From SCTD01 sp963784675 (lineage in GTDB: Bacteria; Actinomycetota; Actinomycetes; Mycobacteriales; SCTD01), in assembly GCA_963784675.1 (NCBI GenBank), contig CAWASE010000019.1:620001-684000 (forward strand): a stretch of 64,000 nucleotides of DNA, written 5' to 3'. The notes under the pieces were generated by a model. It was not told the origin of the DNA, ran no database searches, and was given only the letters and a program-made list of their open reading frames with translations. The translations under genes were made by a program, and so were the position numbers. Position 1 is the stretch's first letter. Each line of letters starts with the position of its first letter. Of the stretch, positions 52,301 through 60,820 are shown one piece after another.

Positions 52301-54428
52301 CGAAGAACTCCTGGACCGGCACGTAGGCACCGGAGCTCTCACCAGGTGCGGGGGTCAGGCTGACCGCCAGCATCGGCTGCGCGCCGCCGGTGCAGTCGGC
52401 GGAGGCGTCGGTGCTGCAGACCTTCACCGTGCCTCCGACGCGGACGCCCAGGAAGCCGGCACGGGCGTTCAGGTCGACCGAGGCGCTGATCGGGAAGCGC
52501 GCGCTGAGCAGCGTGCCGGTGTTCTTGAGCAGGAGGCGCTCCACCGGCAACGGTTCAGAGGTGATGACGGTGCTCGAGCCGTCGGGGTTGGGCCGCTGGT
52601 AGGGGCACGCAGGGCCACCGTCGCTGGCGCAGGCGGCCATCGTGCGGGGCGCAGACAGGTCCAGTGCCAGATCGATCGCGACCTGGTAGCTGGGCTGCAC
52701 CGACGCGGTCGGGCGGAGCGCGTTGGCGTCGCCGATCCCCTTGCCGCTGGCCTGGAGCAGGTCGGCCAGGTTGACCGAGCCGGCGTCGATCTGCGGCCCG
52801 GACACGGCGTAGGGCGTGCCGTTCGCGGGGGTGCCGCCGGTCCACGGGGCGGTGAGGGTGAGGGTGCTGCCGGCGACGGACAGGACGGTCCCGCCGGAGC
52901 CACCAGCGGTGACACGGCGCCCGGCCAGGTCCGCCGGGAACGCCGACGCGCCCACGAGCGTGCTCGGTCCGTAGCTGCCGAGGCCGCTGCTGGCAACGGT
53001 CTCCGGCACGACGGGCAGGGCCGCCGGAGCAGTCCGGGCCAGCTCCAGGTGCAACGGCAGGCGCAAGGTGGTCGGGTCGAGGTCACCGAGCGCTGCCACG
53101 ACGGAGGCGCCGCTCAGCAAGGGCGTCCCGTTCGGCGCCAGCGCGGCGTTCAACCTGGTCAGCAGGTCCTGCAGCGAGGTGAAGAGCGGGGTGCCGGCAG
53201 GTATCGGCCCGGGAGCGCCCCCCGGCGCAGGGGCCGGCTGGACCCAGGTGGCGAGGAAGGTCTGCAGGACCTCAGCAGCCTTGACGGCGTCTGCTAGGGT
53301 GCCCGACAGGAACGGCAGGGAGAGGTTGCCGCCGTTGTCCCGCTGTCCGGAGCCGATCGCCGAGGCCACCTGGCCCAGCAGGTCCGCGAGGTCGCGCGTG
53401 GACAGGTTCAGGAAGGCCGACACCGGATCCAGTCCGGTGGCGAACACCGACGGTGGCCCCACCGACACGTCCGGCCAGGAGATGGCGACGGTGGCGTTGA
53501 CGGCCGGTAGCGACGGGCCGCCTGCGGTGGCCTTGAGCCCGAGCACAAGGTCGACGCGGCCGGCGCCCTGCGGATTGAAGGTGACAGTGAACAAACCCGC
53601 CCCCGCTCCGGCACCGGCGAGCTCACCGGCGGTGCCTGCGGGGGTGGTGACGTAGAGGCGTCCGTCGCCGTCGGGATCGGCCAGGCTGGCGACCAGGTGC
53701 AGGGCGACGTCCGGGACCGCATCGGTCGAGGTCTCGGTGAGGTCGACGCCGAGGATGCCGACGGCGGCCGACAGGGTGCTGCCGCCCGGCACGTCGGCGG
53801 TGATGTCGACGGCGAGCGTCGGCGCGGCACCGGTGCCGGCGAGCAGGGAGGCGTCGTACAGCCCCGCCGACCGCTGGTCGACCGCCACCTGGAAGCTGAA
53901 GCGGGTGCGCGCCGCGACGGTGACGCCGGTGGGGGAGGACAGCGACAGCCGAGGGGTCTCGCTGGCGAACGCGAACGGTTGTCCGGCGAGCGTGCGGGTG
54001 ACGTCGAGCGCGAACGACACCGTGCGGTGCGTGCTGTCGCCGACGTTGCTGACGACCAGGCTGCCGGTGCGCCCGGACGGGACGTCAGCGAGGTCGTAGC
54101 TGCCGGCCAGGTTCCCCCAGCTGGTCGCTGTGGCGATCTTGTCCTTGACGGTCCTGGCCACCAGGTCGTCGATGCCGGCGGCGGCTCCGGCCGTGGTGCC
54201 GACGACGGGGATCTGCTCGGCGAAGCGGCCGACCTCGGCAAGGGTCCCCGTCGCGTCGGACAGCGTGCCGACGAGGGTCTTCAGCTCGGCGACCCCCGGG
54301 TCGGGCGGATCGGCCAGCGCCGCGGCCGGCAGCGCCGTGCCCACCACGGCCAGGCAGGTGGTGGCAGCAGCGGCCAGAGCGGTGGCCCGCAGCCTGCGTG
54401 AGAACGGCACAGCACAGCGATACGTCAC
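43305..54428 (-). CDS. Giant secreted RTX-repeat protein, about 3,700 codons (frameshifted)
   Basis: An 11.1-kb gene. GTG 54428 has GGGGGA upstream and gives a Sec signal peptide (RLRATALAAAATTCLAVVGT ending ALPAAALA). Part 1 (54,300-48,400) is about 2,000 residues of beta-rich modules with no family I recognise, including LVVSNVGDSTHRTVSFALDV and twice an FPADL[AV]GR module. Part 2 (48,000-43,860) is a calcium-binding beta-roll with dozens of GGxGxDxL repeats, for example FGGPDDDIVVGG and LEGGPGIDTVHGDDG. Part 3 is a C-terminal cap ending GDKGNAGKPYPSSPGHFDDP then TAC. Frame changes near 51,890, 49,430, 49,350, 49,085, 48,910, 48,790 and 48,480-48,320 join the pieces; the last 5 kb are clean. 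The role is probably surface adhesion or a structural matrix. No type I secretion genes are adjacent. Confidence 0.75.
44600..46552 (-). repeat. Higher-order repeat within the RTX region
   Basis: Six units of about 103-159 codons. Each is marked by a near-identical 20-base anchor encoding DVL[AV]GDN or a variant, at 46531, 46222, 45856, 45475, 45082 and 44605; all spacings (309, 366, 381, 393, 477) are multiples of three. A typical unit reads GDNA.L.R.G, then Q.VTLLDLG..P.AG.SG.D, a run of RTX nonapeptides, EGGPG.DTV, and DD.VGGSS....QPD..DVL. Confidence 0.75.
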
Positions 54429-54742
54429 GATCGTCCCCCGAACCCGCCGGCACCCCCCGTGCCGGACATGACGGGTGACGCGGGCCGAGGCCAGCGCCCC
54501 CCGATGGCCGCAACGTAGCCCTCGCGGGGCCCGACAGCAACAGTCGCCCCGGTAGCAGTCGTAGCAGCAGCGGGGCCGTCCGCGCAAGGGCCCCCTGGGT
54601 CCGCTCGCTGCGCGTGTCCGGTCGGTCGGGGTCATGGCCCTCGCCTAGGGTCAAGGGGCAGGCCGTCGCGGCCGCCCTACGTCCGCCGCACGCCTGCCTG
54701 AGGAACCTGCCCGAGAGTGTCCGTGCCCTGTCGAGAGCGTTC
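54429..54742. other. Divergent intergenic region, giant RTX gene and helicase
   Basis: 314 bp between two divergent starts, so it must contain both promoters. I see no convincing RNA gene, repeat or operator. An in-frame extension of the helicase upstream to 54614 exists but shows no conserved start. Confidence 0.5.
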
Positions 54743-56482
54743 ATGACTGTCGCCGAGCCTGTCCCTGCCCCTGTCGGCCGTCCGCTGCGTGCCTGGCAGG
54801 CGCAGGCCCTGCGCGCCTACCGGGACGCAGCACCGAAGGACTTCCTGGTCACCGCCACCCCCGGGGCCGGCAAGACCTCGTTCGCGCTGGCGCTGGCCGC
54901 GGAGCTGCTCGCGCTCCGCGAGGTCAACCGGGTCGTCGTGGTCGCTCCGACGGACCATCTGCGCACCCAGTGGGCAGAGGCGGCGCTGGCGGTCGGCATC
55001 GTCCTGGACCCCACGTTGCGCAACGACGACCGGCTGCGCCCCGACGTGCTGGGCTACGTCACCACCTACGCCCAGGTGGCGATGCGGCCGGCGGTGCACC
55101 GCGGCCGCGTCGAGCACTCGCGTCGCACCCTGGTCATCCTGGACGAGGTGCACCACGCCGGCGACGGCCTGTCCTGGGGCGACGCCGTGGCGGAGGCGTT
55201 CGATCCCGCGCGCCGAAGGGTCTGCCTCACCGGCACCCCGTTCCGTACCCGCGCCGACGAGCGCATCCCGTTCGTGCGGTACGAACCGGACGGTGACGGC
55301 GCGCTCGCCAGCACCGCCGACTACACCTACGGCTACCGGCAGGCGCTCGCCGACGGCGTCGTGCGTCCGGTCGTGTTCGCGGCGTACACCGGGGTCTCAC
55401 GGTGGCGCAACAGCGCCGGCGAGGTGATCTCGGCCTCCCTGACGGGGGAATCGACGAAGTCGGTCGAGGCGACGGCCTGGCGCACGGCGCTGGACCCGGG
55501 CGGGGAATGGGTGCCCCACGTCATCGCCGCGATGGACGAGCGCCTGACCCACCTGCGCGAAGCCGGCATGCCGGACGCCGCCGGGCTGGTCCTGGCCAGC
55601 GACCAGGACACCGCGCGGGCGTACGCCGCCATCGTCAAGCGGGTCACCGGCGAGAAGCCGGTGCTGGTGCTGTCCGACGACCCGAAGGCCAGCAAGCGCA
55701 TCAGCGCGTTCGCGACAGGCACCGAGCGGTTCGCGGTGTGCGTCCGCATGATCAGCGAGGGCGTCGACGTGCCCCGCGCGGCCTGCCTGGCCTGGATGAC
55801 CTCCTACCGGACCCCGCTGTTCTTCGCGCAGGCGGTCGGGCGCGTCGTGCGGGCGCGGCGCCCGGGGGAGTCCGCGACGGTGTTCCTGCCGGCGGTGCGC
55901 CCGCTGCTCGCGCTCGCGGCCGAGATGGAGTCCGAGCGCAACCACGTGCTGCCGGCTCCTGCGCCCAGCGAGGATCTCTACGACCCGCTGCCGCCGCCCG
56001 AGCAGGTCGACGAGGCTCCGGTCGACGCGTGGCAGGCCCTGGGCGCCGAGGCCGAGTTCGCGCACGTGCTGCACGGTGGTCGCGCCGTCGTGGCCAGCGT
56101 GCTCACCGGGGCCGACGAGGAGTTCCTCGGACTACCCGGTCTGCTGTCGGCCGAGCAGACGGCCGCCCTGCTCACGCGCCGCGACGCCGACCACCGTCGT
56201 CGCGCCGCCGGAACCCGCGTCGAGACGCTGGGAGAGCAGCCGGCGGACGCGGTCGTGGACGCCCAGGCCGACGCGGCGGCGGTGTCCTGGCGGGCCGCCG
56301 GCGACCTCCGGCGGGAGATCAACAGCCTGGTCGGTCAGCTTGCAGCCCGTACCGGTGCGCCGCACGGGGTCGTCCACGCCCGGGTGCGCAAGGCCGTCCC
56401 TGGGCCGCCGTCGTCGGCCGCGCCGGTCGAGGTGCTCACCGGCCGTCGCGAATGGTTGCTGGAGCAGACCTTCCGGGGGTGA
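54743..56482 (+). CDS. DEAD/DEAH-box SF2 helicase
   Basis: 579-residue superfamily 2 helicase/ATPase. Motifs: Q-like RPLRAWQAQALRAYRDAAPK, Walker A TATPGAGKTSFALALAAEL, DExH box ILDEVHHAGDGLSWGDAV, motif III LTGTPFRT, motif V-like MISEGVDVPRAACLAWMTSY and motif VI FFAQAVGRVVRARRPGES. A C-terminal 180-residue extension of unknown fold includes SWRAAGDLRREINSLVGQLA. ATG 54743 places the start just before GRPLRAWQ. Type III restriction/XPB-like relatives occur as single genes in actinobacteria; here no methylase or other defence gene is adjacent. Confidence 0.85.
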   Translation: MTVAEPVPAPVGRPLRAWQAQALRAYRDAAPKDFLVTATPGAGKTSFALALAAELLALREVNRVVVVAPTDHLRTQWAEAALAVGIVLDPTLRNDDRLRPDVLGYVTTYAQVAMRPAVHRGRVEHSRRTLVILDEVHHAGDGLSWGDAVAEAFDPARRRVCLTGTPFRTRADERIPFVRYEPDGDGALASTADYTYGYRQALADGVVRPVVFAAYTGVSRWRNSAGEVISASLTGESTKSVEATAWRTALDPGGEWVPHVIAAMDERLTHLREAGMPDAAGLVLASDQDTARAYAAIVKRVTGEKPVLVLSDDPKASKRISAFATGTERFAVCVRMISEGVDVPRAACLAWMTSYRTPLFFAQAVGRVVRARRPGESATVFLPAVRPLLALAAEMESERNHVLPAPAPSEDLYDPLPPPEQVDEAPVDAWQALGAEAEFAHVLHGGRAVVASVLTGADEEFLGLPGLLSAEQTAALLTRRDADHRRRAAGTRVETLGEQPADAVVDAQADAAAVSWRAAGDLRREINSLVGQLAARTGAPHGVVHARVRKAVPGPPSSAAPVEVLTGRREWLLEQTFRG

Positions 56483-56566
56483 GCCGACGGGCGGCCCGCC
56501 TAGGCACTTCGGACGGTTTCGGCCCGCAAGGGGAAAGTTTGTTGCAGTGCGGCCGACAACCTCAGC

Positions 56567-58087
56567 ATGGTGGAAGAGGCCTCAGCGGGCCGGTCGGGCG
56601 GTCGGCTGCTGCTCGTCGCGGGCCTGTTCACCCTCGTCAACAACTACCTGCCGGGCGCGGGCCACCTGAACATCGCGGTCCTGAACGCGGTCGCCCTGGC
56701 CGCGATGGGCCTCGGCGGCCTCAGCCTGGTGCTGCCCTGGCACCGGCTGCCGCCGCGCGCCACGCTGGTGCTGGCGCTGCTGGCCTTCACGCTGCTCACG
56801 CTCGGCGACCTGTTCGGCGACGTCAGCGCCTACAGCTATGCCGTCTACTACGTCGTCGTGTTCGTCTGGGTCGGCATCTCGCAGCCGCCGCGGACGTCGT
56901 ACTGGTTGGCACCGGCGGCGTCGCTCGCCTACGTCGCTGCCGTTCCTGGTCGACCCGGACACGCCGCCGACGGCCGTGCCGTCGGTGACCGTCGCGGTCC
57001 CGTGTGCGTGCTCGTCGGTGAGGTCCTGGCGCGCAGGTGGCCCGGCTCGAGCAGGCCGCCGGCTGCAGACGCCAGCGCGAGCACGAGCGCGCGGTCGTCG
57101 ACGTCGTCGCCGACGGCGTGCTGGTGCTCGGCCCCGACGGCCGGGTGCGCTCGGGCAACGCCCGCGCCGCCGAGCTGCTCGGGGTGCCGAGCGTTCGGCG
57201 CTCGTCGGGCAGCTGCCGGCGCTGGAGGTCGGCCGCCCGGACGGCACGGCGCTGGCCAGCGACGTCGGCCGGCGGCTGGCGTCGAGACCGTCGCCACGAA
57301 CCTGCCCGACACCGACGAGCGCGTCGTGACCCTGCGCGACGTCAGCCGGCAGCGCTCGCTCGACCAGGCGAAAGACCTGTTCCTGGCCACGACCAGCCAC
57401 GAGCTGCGGACCCCGCTGACCGCGATCAAGGGCTATCTCCACGTGCTGCAGCGCCGGTGGGACGTCCTGGACGACGACCGCCGGCTGGCGGCGCTGGCCA
57501 CCGTGGCCGAGCGCACCGACGCCCTCGTGGCGTTGACCGATCACCTGCTGCTCGGCGCGCGAGCCGGGGCCTCCCGCCACTCGACGCAGAGCCACCCCTT
57601 CGACCTCGCCGAGGTGCTCGCCGAGGCCGCTGCCGCGTTCCACCGCCTGCCCGGGCCCGGTTCGGTGGCGCACCGGCTCGAGGTGCACCTGCCTACGGTG
57701 CCGCTGCAGGCTGTCGGAGAGCCGGCCAGCGTGCGGCAGATCCTGGAGCAGCTGCTGGAGAACGCGGTGAAGTACAGCCCGCGGGGGGGCGTGATCACGT
57801 TGACGGCGCGCCGCGACGGCGGATCGGTGCTGATCGAGGTGTCGGACGAGGGGATCGGGCTGCCCGAGGAGGGTGCCGAGAGCCTGTTCGCGCCGTTCTT
57901 CCAGGCCGGTGACACCAACACGCGGGTCTTCGGCGGGGTGGGGCTCGGGCTCTACATCGTCCGTGAGCTCGTCGAGGCCCAGAGCGGCACCGTCACCGGG
58001 CACAACCGTGCCGGCGCCGGCGCGACGTTCTGCTTCAGCCTGCCGGTGTCGACGCCGCCCGCACCGCGGGGCGGAGCGGACGCCTGA
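56567..58087 (+). CDS. Membrane sensor histidine kinase with PAS domain (frameshifted)
   Basis: About 505 codons. The N-terminal third has five to six membrane helices (LLLVAGLFTLVNNYLPGAGH, LLAFTLLTLGDLFGDVSAYS). The middle holds a coiled segment and a PAS domain (AVVDVVADGVLVLGPDGRVR, SGNARAAELLGVP). The kinase core has the H box ATTSHELRTPLTAIKGYLHV, N box LLENAVKYSPRGGV, G1 VSDEGIGLPEEG, F box LFAPFFQ and G2 GGVGLGLYIVRELV. Three or more frame changes occur between 56,940 and 57,290 and cancel before the kinase core. No response regulator is adjacent. ATG 56567. Confidence 0.8.
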   Translation: MVEEASAGRSGGRLLLVAGLFTLVNNYLPGAGHLNIAVLNAVALAAMGLGGLSLVLPWHRLPPRATLVLALLAFTLLTLGDLFGDVSAYSYAVYYVVVFVWVGISQPPRTSYWLAPAASLAYVAAVPGRPGHAADGRAVGDRRGPVCVLVGEVLARRWPGSSRPPAADASASTSARSSTSSPTACWCSAPTAGCARATPAPPSCSGCRAFGARRAAAGAGGRPPGRHGAGQRRRPAAGVETVATNLPDTDERVVTLRDVSRQRSLDQAKDLFLATTSHELRTPLTAIKGYLHVLQRRWDVLDDDRRLAALATVAERTDALVALTDHLLLGARAGASRHSTQSHPFDLAEVLAEAAAAFHRLPGPGSVAHRLEVHLPTVPLQAVGEPASVRQILEQLLENAVKYSPRGGVITLTARRDGGSVLIEVSDEGIGLPEEGAESLFAPFFQAGDTNTRVFGGVGLGLYIVRELVEAQSGTVTGHNRAGAGATFCFSLPVSTPPAPRGGADA

Positions 58088-58108
58088 GGGCGCGCAGCAG
58101 CTGAAGCG

Positions 58109-58321
58109 CTAGTGCGTGTCGTCCATGATGCGGCCGGTGAAGCCGAGCACGGTGCCGGCGAGGCCCACGACCACGCCGACGATCGCCAGCGGCAGCGACT
58201 GCGCGACCATCGCCACGCCCAGCAGGACGCTGGCCAGCACGAGGAGCCCGACGGTGACCCACGACGTCATCTTGTGCTTGTGGGCGGTGTGGGCCATCGA
58301 GGTGTCGCCGAGGTCGGCCAT
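58109..58321 (-). CDS. Small membrane protein, 70 residues
   Basis: Start ATG 58321 with GGAGGAACCACCC upstream. Histidine- and lysine-rich N-terminus (MAHTAHKHKMTSW) followed by two helices (VTVGLLVLASVLLGVAMVAQ, PLAIVGVVVGLAGTVLGFTG) and the tail RIMDDTH. Members of this small HGxxMA-like actinobacterial group are of unknown function. Confidence 0.6.
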   Translation of the reverse strand: MADLGDTSMAHTAHKHKMTSWVTVGLLVLASVLLGVAMVAQSLPLAIVGVVVGLAGTVLGFTGRIMDDTH

Positions 58322-58408
58322 GGGTGGTTCCTCCTGTGCGCGGGGGGCCAGAGCCTAGCGCGAGCGGCTTGGACGGAATCCGCCGCGCCACAGGCGGTTG
58401 GGACAGGC

Positions 58409-59476
58409 ATGAGTCTGCTGATGTCACCCCTGACCCTGCGTGGCGCGACCGCGCGCAACCGCATCTGGGTCTCCCCGATGTGCCAGTACAGCGCCGTGGA
58501 CGGCATGCCGGACGACTGGCACCTGGTCCACCTCGGTGCTCGCGCGGTCGGTGGGGCCGGGGTGGTGCTGACCGAAGCCACGGCGGTCAGTCCGGAGGGG
58601 CGGATCAGCCCGCAGGACACCGGCATCTGGACCGACGAGCAGGCACGCTCCTGGGCCCGGATCGTCTCCTTCGTGCAGGCTCAGGGTGCGCTGGCGGGGA
58701 TCCAGCTCGCGCACGCCGGTCGCAAGGCCAGCGGGCACCGCCCGTGGGGCGGACGCGGCCCGGTCGCGCCCGCCGACGGTGGTTGGGAGCCGGTCGGGCC
58801 TGGCGTCGAGCCGTTCCCCGGCCTGGCCGTCCCGGCGGCGCTGGACGACGCAGGCCTGGCGAAGGTGCGGGCAGACTTCGTCGCGGCGACCCGTCGCGCG
58901 CTCGCGGCCGGTTTCGACCTGGTCGAGGTCCACGCGGCGCACGGGTACCTGCTGCACTCGTTCCTGTCGCCGCTGTCCAACCCCCGTACCGACGGCTACG
59001 GCGGCGACCTCGCCGGCCGGATGCGGTTGACCCTGGAGGTGCTCGAGGACGTCCGCGCCGCCTGGCCGGACGACCGGCCGCTGCTGCTGCGGATCTCCGC
59101 CAGCGACTGGGTCGAGGGCGGTTGGACGCCGGAGGACTCGGTGGTCCTGGCGAAGGAGGCGGCCGCGCGCGGCGTCGACCTGATCGACGTCTCCTCCGGC
59201 GGGAACGTCGCGGACGCCCCGATCGTCGTCGGGCCGGGCTACCAGGTGCCGTTCGCGGCGACCGTGCGGTCCGGGTCCGGGGTGCTGACGGGTGCGGTCG
59301 GCATGATCACCGACCCCGCACAGGCCGAGCAGGTGCTGGCCGACGGCTCCGCCGACGTCGTCCTGCTGGCCCGGGAGCTGCTGCGCGACCCGCACTGGCC
59401 GCTGCGTGCCGCCGCCGCCCTCGGCGACGACGTGGCGTGGCCGGACCAGTACGCCCGCGCCCGGCCGGCCCGGTGA
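58409..59476 (+). CDS. Old yellow enzyme family NADH:flavin oxidoreductase (YqjM-like)
   Basis: 355-residue FMN enzyme of the OYE class, thermophilic-like/YqjM subgroup, which reduces alpha,beta-unsaturated carbonyl compounds. Motifs: NRIWVSPMCQYSAVDGMPDD with the YqjM cysteine, IQLAHAGRKAS, DLVEVHAAHGYLLHSFLSPL, SNPRTDGYGG, DVSSGGNV and VGMITDPAQAEQVLADGSAD. ATG 58409. The stop overlaps the TrmH start by 4 bp. Confidence 0.88.
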   Translation: MSLLMSPLTLRGATARNRIWVSPMCQYSAVDGMPDDWHLVHLGARAVGGAGVVLTEATAVSPEGRISPQDTGIWTDEQARSWARIVSFVQAQGALAGIQLAHAGRKASGHRPWGGRGPVAPADGGWEPVGPGVEPFPGLAVPAALDDAGLAKVRADFVAATRRALAAGFDLVEVHAAHGYLLHSFLSPLSNPRTDGYGGDLAGRMRLTLEVLEDVRAAWPDDRPLLLRISASDWVEGGWTPEDSVVLAKEAAARGVDLIDVSSGGNVADAPIVVGPGYQVPFAATVRSGSGVLTGAVGMITDPAQAEQVLADGSADVVLLARELLRDPHWPLRAAAALGDDVAWPDQYARARPAR

Positions 59477-60288
59477 CGCTGCAGGCCCCGCAGACCGTCG
59501 AGGACCCCGCCGACCTGCGCATCGCCGACTTCGTCGGGCTGACCGACGGCGCCCGGCGCATGAAGCACGAGCAGGGCGCCGGGTTCTTCATCGCCGAGGG
59601 CGAGAAGGTCATCGCCCGCACGGCCGCGGCCGGCTATCCACCCCGGTCGCTGCTGCTCTCGCCGGCCCGCCTGGCCGACCTGTCCCCGCCCGTCGCGGCG
59701 CTGGACTGCCCGGTGTACGTCGCGTCCTACGACGTGCTGCACGAGGCGACGGGTTTCCACGTGCACCGCGGCGCGCTGGCGTCCTTCGGCCGGGTGCCGC
59801 TGCGCTCCGCGGCCGAGGTCCTCGCCACCGCGAAGCGGGTGGTGGTGATGGAGGCGGTCACCAACCACACCAACCTCGGCGCGGTGTTCCGCTCGGCCGC
59901 AGCGCTGGGCATGGACGCCGTGCTGCTCAGCCCGACCTCCTGCGACCCGCTGTACCGCCGCTGCGTGCGCGTCTCGATGGGGCAGGTGTTCGCCGTCCCG
60001 TACGCCTTTTTGGACACCTGGCCGGACGGCATCGACGAGGTGCGCGCGGCCGGCTTCCGGGTGCTGGCGCTCACGCCGCGGTCGGGTGCCACCGACCTGG
60101 CCGACATCGTCCTGGCGCCCGACGACCGCGTCGCGCTGGTGTTCGGCGCGGAGGGACCAGGGCTGACCGAAGAGGTCCTGGAACGCTCCGACGAGCAGGT
60201 GCGCATCCCGATGGCCGCAGGCGTCGACTCGCTGAACGTCGGGGCCGCCGCCGCCGTCGCCTGCTGGGTGCTGGGGCGACGCCCCTGA
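59473..60288 (+). CDS. TrmH/SpoU-family RNA 2'-O-methyltransferase
   Basis: 271-residue SPOUT methyltransferase. N-terminal substrate-binding segment (RMKHEQGAGFFIAEGEKVIA) and a knotted C-terminal catalytic domain with motif I EAVTNHTNLGAVFRSAAALG, motif II LVFGAEGPGLTEEVLE and motif III IPMAAGVDSLNVGAAAAVAC. It probably methylates 23S rRNA or tRNA. GTG 59473 overlaps the OYE stop. Confidence 0.85.
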   Translation: MTLQAPQTVEDPADLRIADFVGLTDGARRMKHEQGAGFFIAEGEKVIARTAAAGYPPRSLLLSPARLADLSPPVAALDCPVYVASYDVLHEATGFHVHRGALASFGRVPLRSAAEVLATAKRVVVMEAVTNHTNLGAVFRSAAALGMDAVLLSPTSCDPLYRRCVRVSMGQVFAVPYAFLDTWPDGIDEVRAAGFRVLALTPRSGATDLADIVLAPDDRVALVFGAEGPGLTEEVLERSDEQVRIPMAAGVDSLNVGAAAAVACWVLGRRP

Positions 60289-60326
60289 GCGGCCGCGGGC
60301 ACCGTCGCGTCGGGCAGGATGACGCG

Positions 60327-60806
60327 GTGACCCGTCGCCTGCTGCCCGCCGTCCTGCTCGTCCTGACCGTCAGCGCGTGCGGAGGCGGCGGATCGTCCGC
60401 CTCCGACGACGTCAAGGCCGCCTACGTCACGGACGCTTCCACCATCTGCTCAGACGCCAGCGCCGAGGCCGACGCCCTCGGCACCCCGAGCGACGCCGCC
60501 GGGCTGGTGGCCGCCGTCGACACGCTGGTGGCGCTGGGCGAGAAGGCGCAGACCGACCTCGCCGCGCTGACGCCCCCGGAGCAGGACGCCGCCGACCTGC
60601 AGACGAAGGTGCTGACGCCCTTCAGCGAGCTCGTCACGGCCGGCAAGGCCTTCGCGGCGAAGGTGCAGGCGGCCGGCACCGACTCCGCCGCCCTGCTGCC
60701 GCTGCTGTCGCAGCGTCCTACGGGTGAGGGCATCGACGTCGACTACCTGACCGGCTACGGCCTCAAGCCGTGCGCCGACCTCGTGACGCGGCTGCGCGAA
60801 GGCTGA
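60327..60806 (+). CDS. Putative lipoprotein, 159 residues
   Basis: Lipoprotein signal RRLLPAVLLVLTVSACGGGG with lipobox VSAC. The mature part is helical, with two spaced cysteines (TDASTICSDASAEADALG and GYGLKPCADLVTRL) that may form a disulfide. GTG 60327 is the start. No family name is certain; similar small lipoproteins are common in actinobacteria. Confidence 0.6.
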   Translation: MTRRLLPAVLLVLTVSACGGGGSSASDDVKAAYVTDASTICSDASAEADALGTPSDAAGLVAAVDTLVALGEKAQTDLAALTPPEQDAADLQTKVLTPFSELVTAGKAFAAKVQAAGTDSAALLPLLSQRPTGEGIDVDYLTGYGLKPCADLVTRLREG

Positions 60807-60820
60807 GCCGGCCCGCGGGC

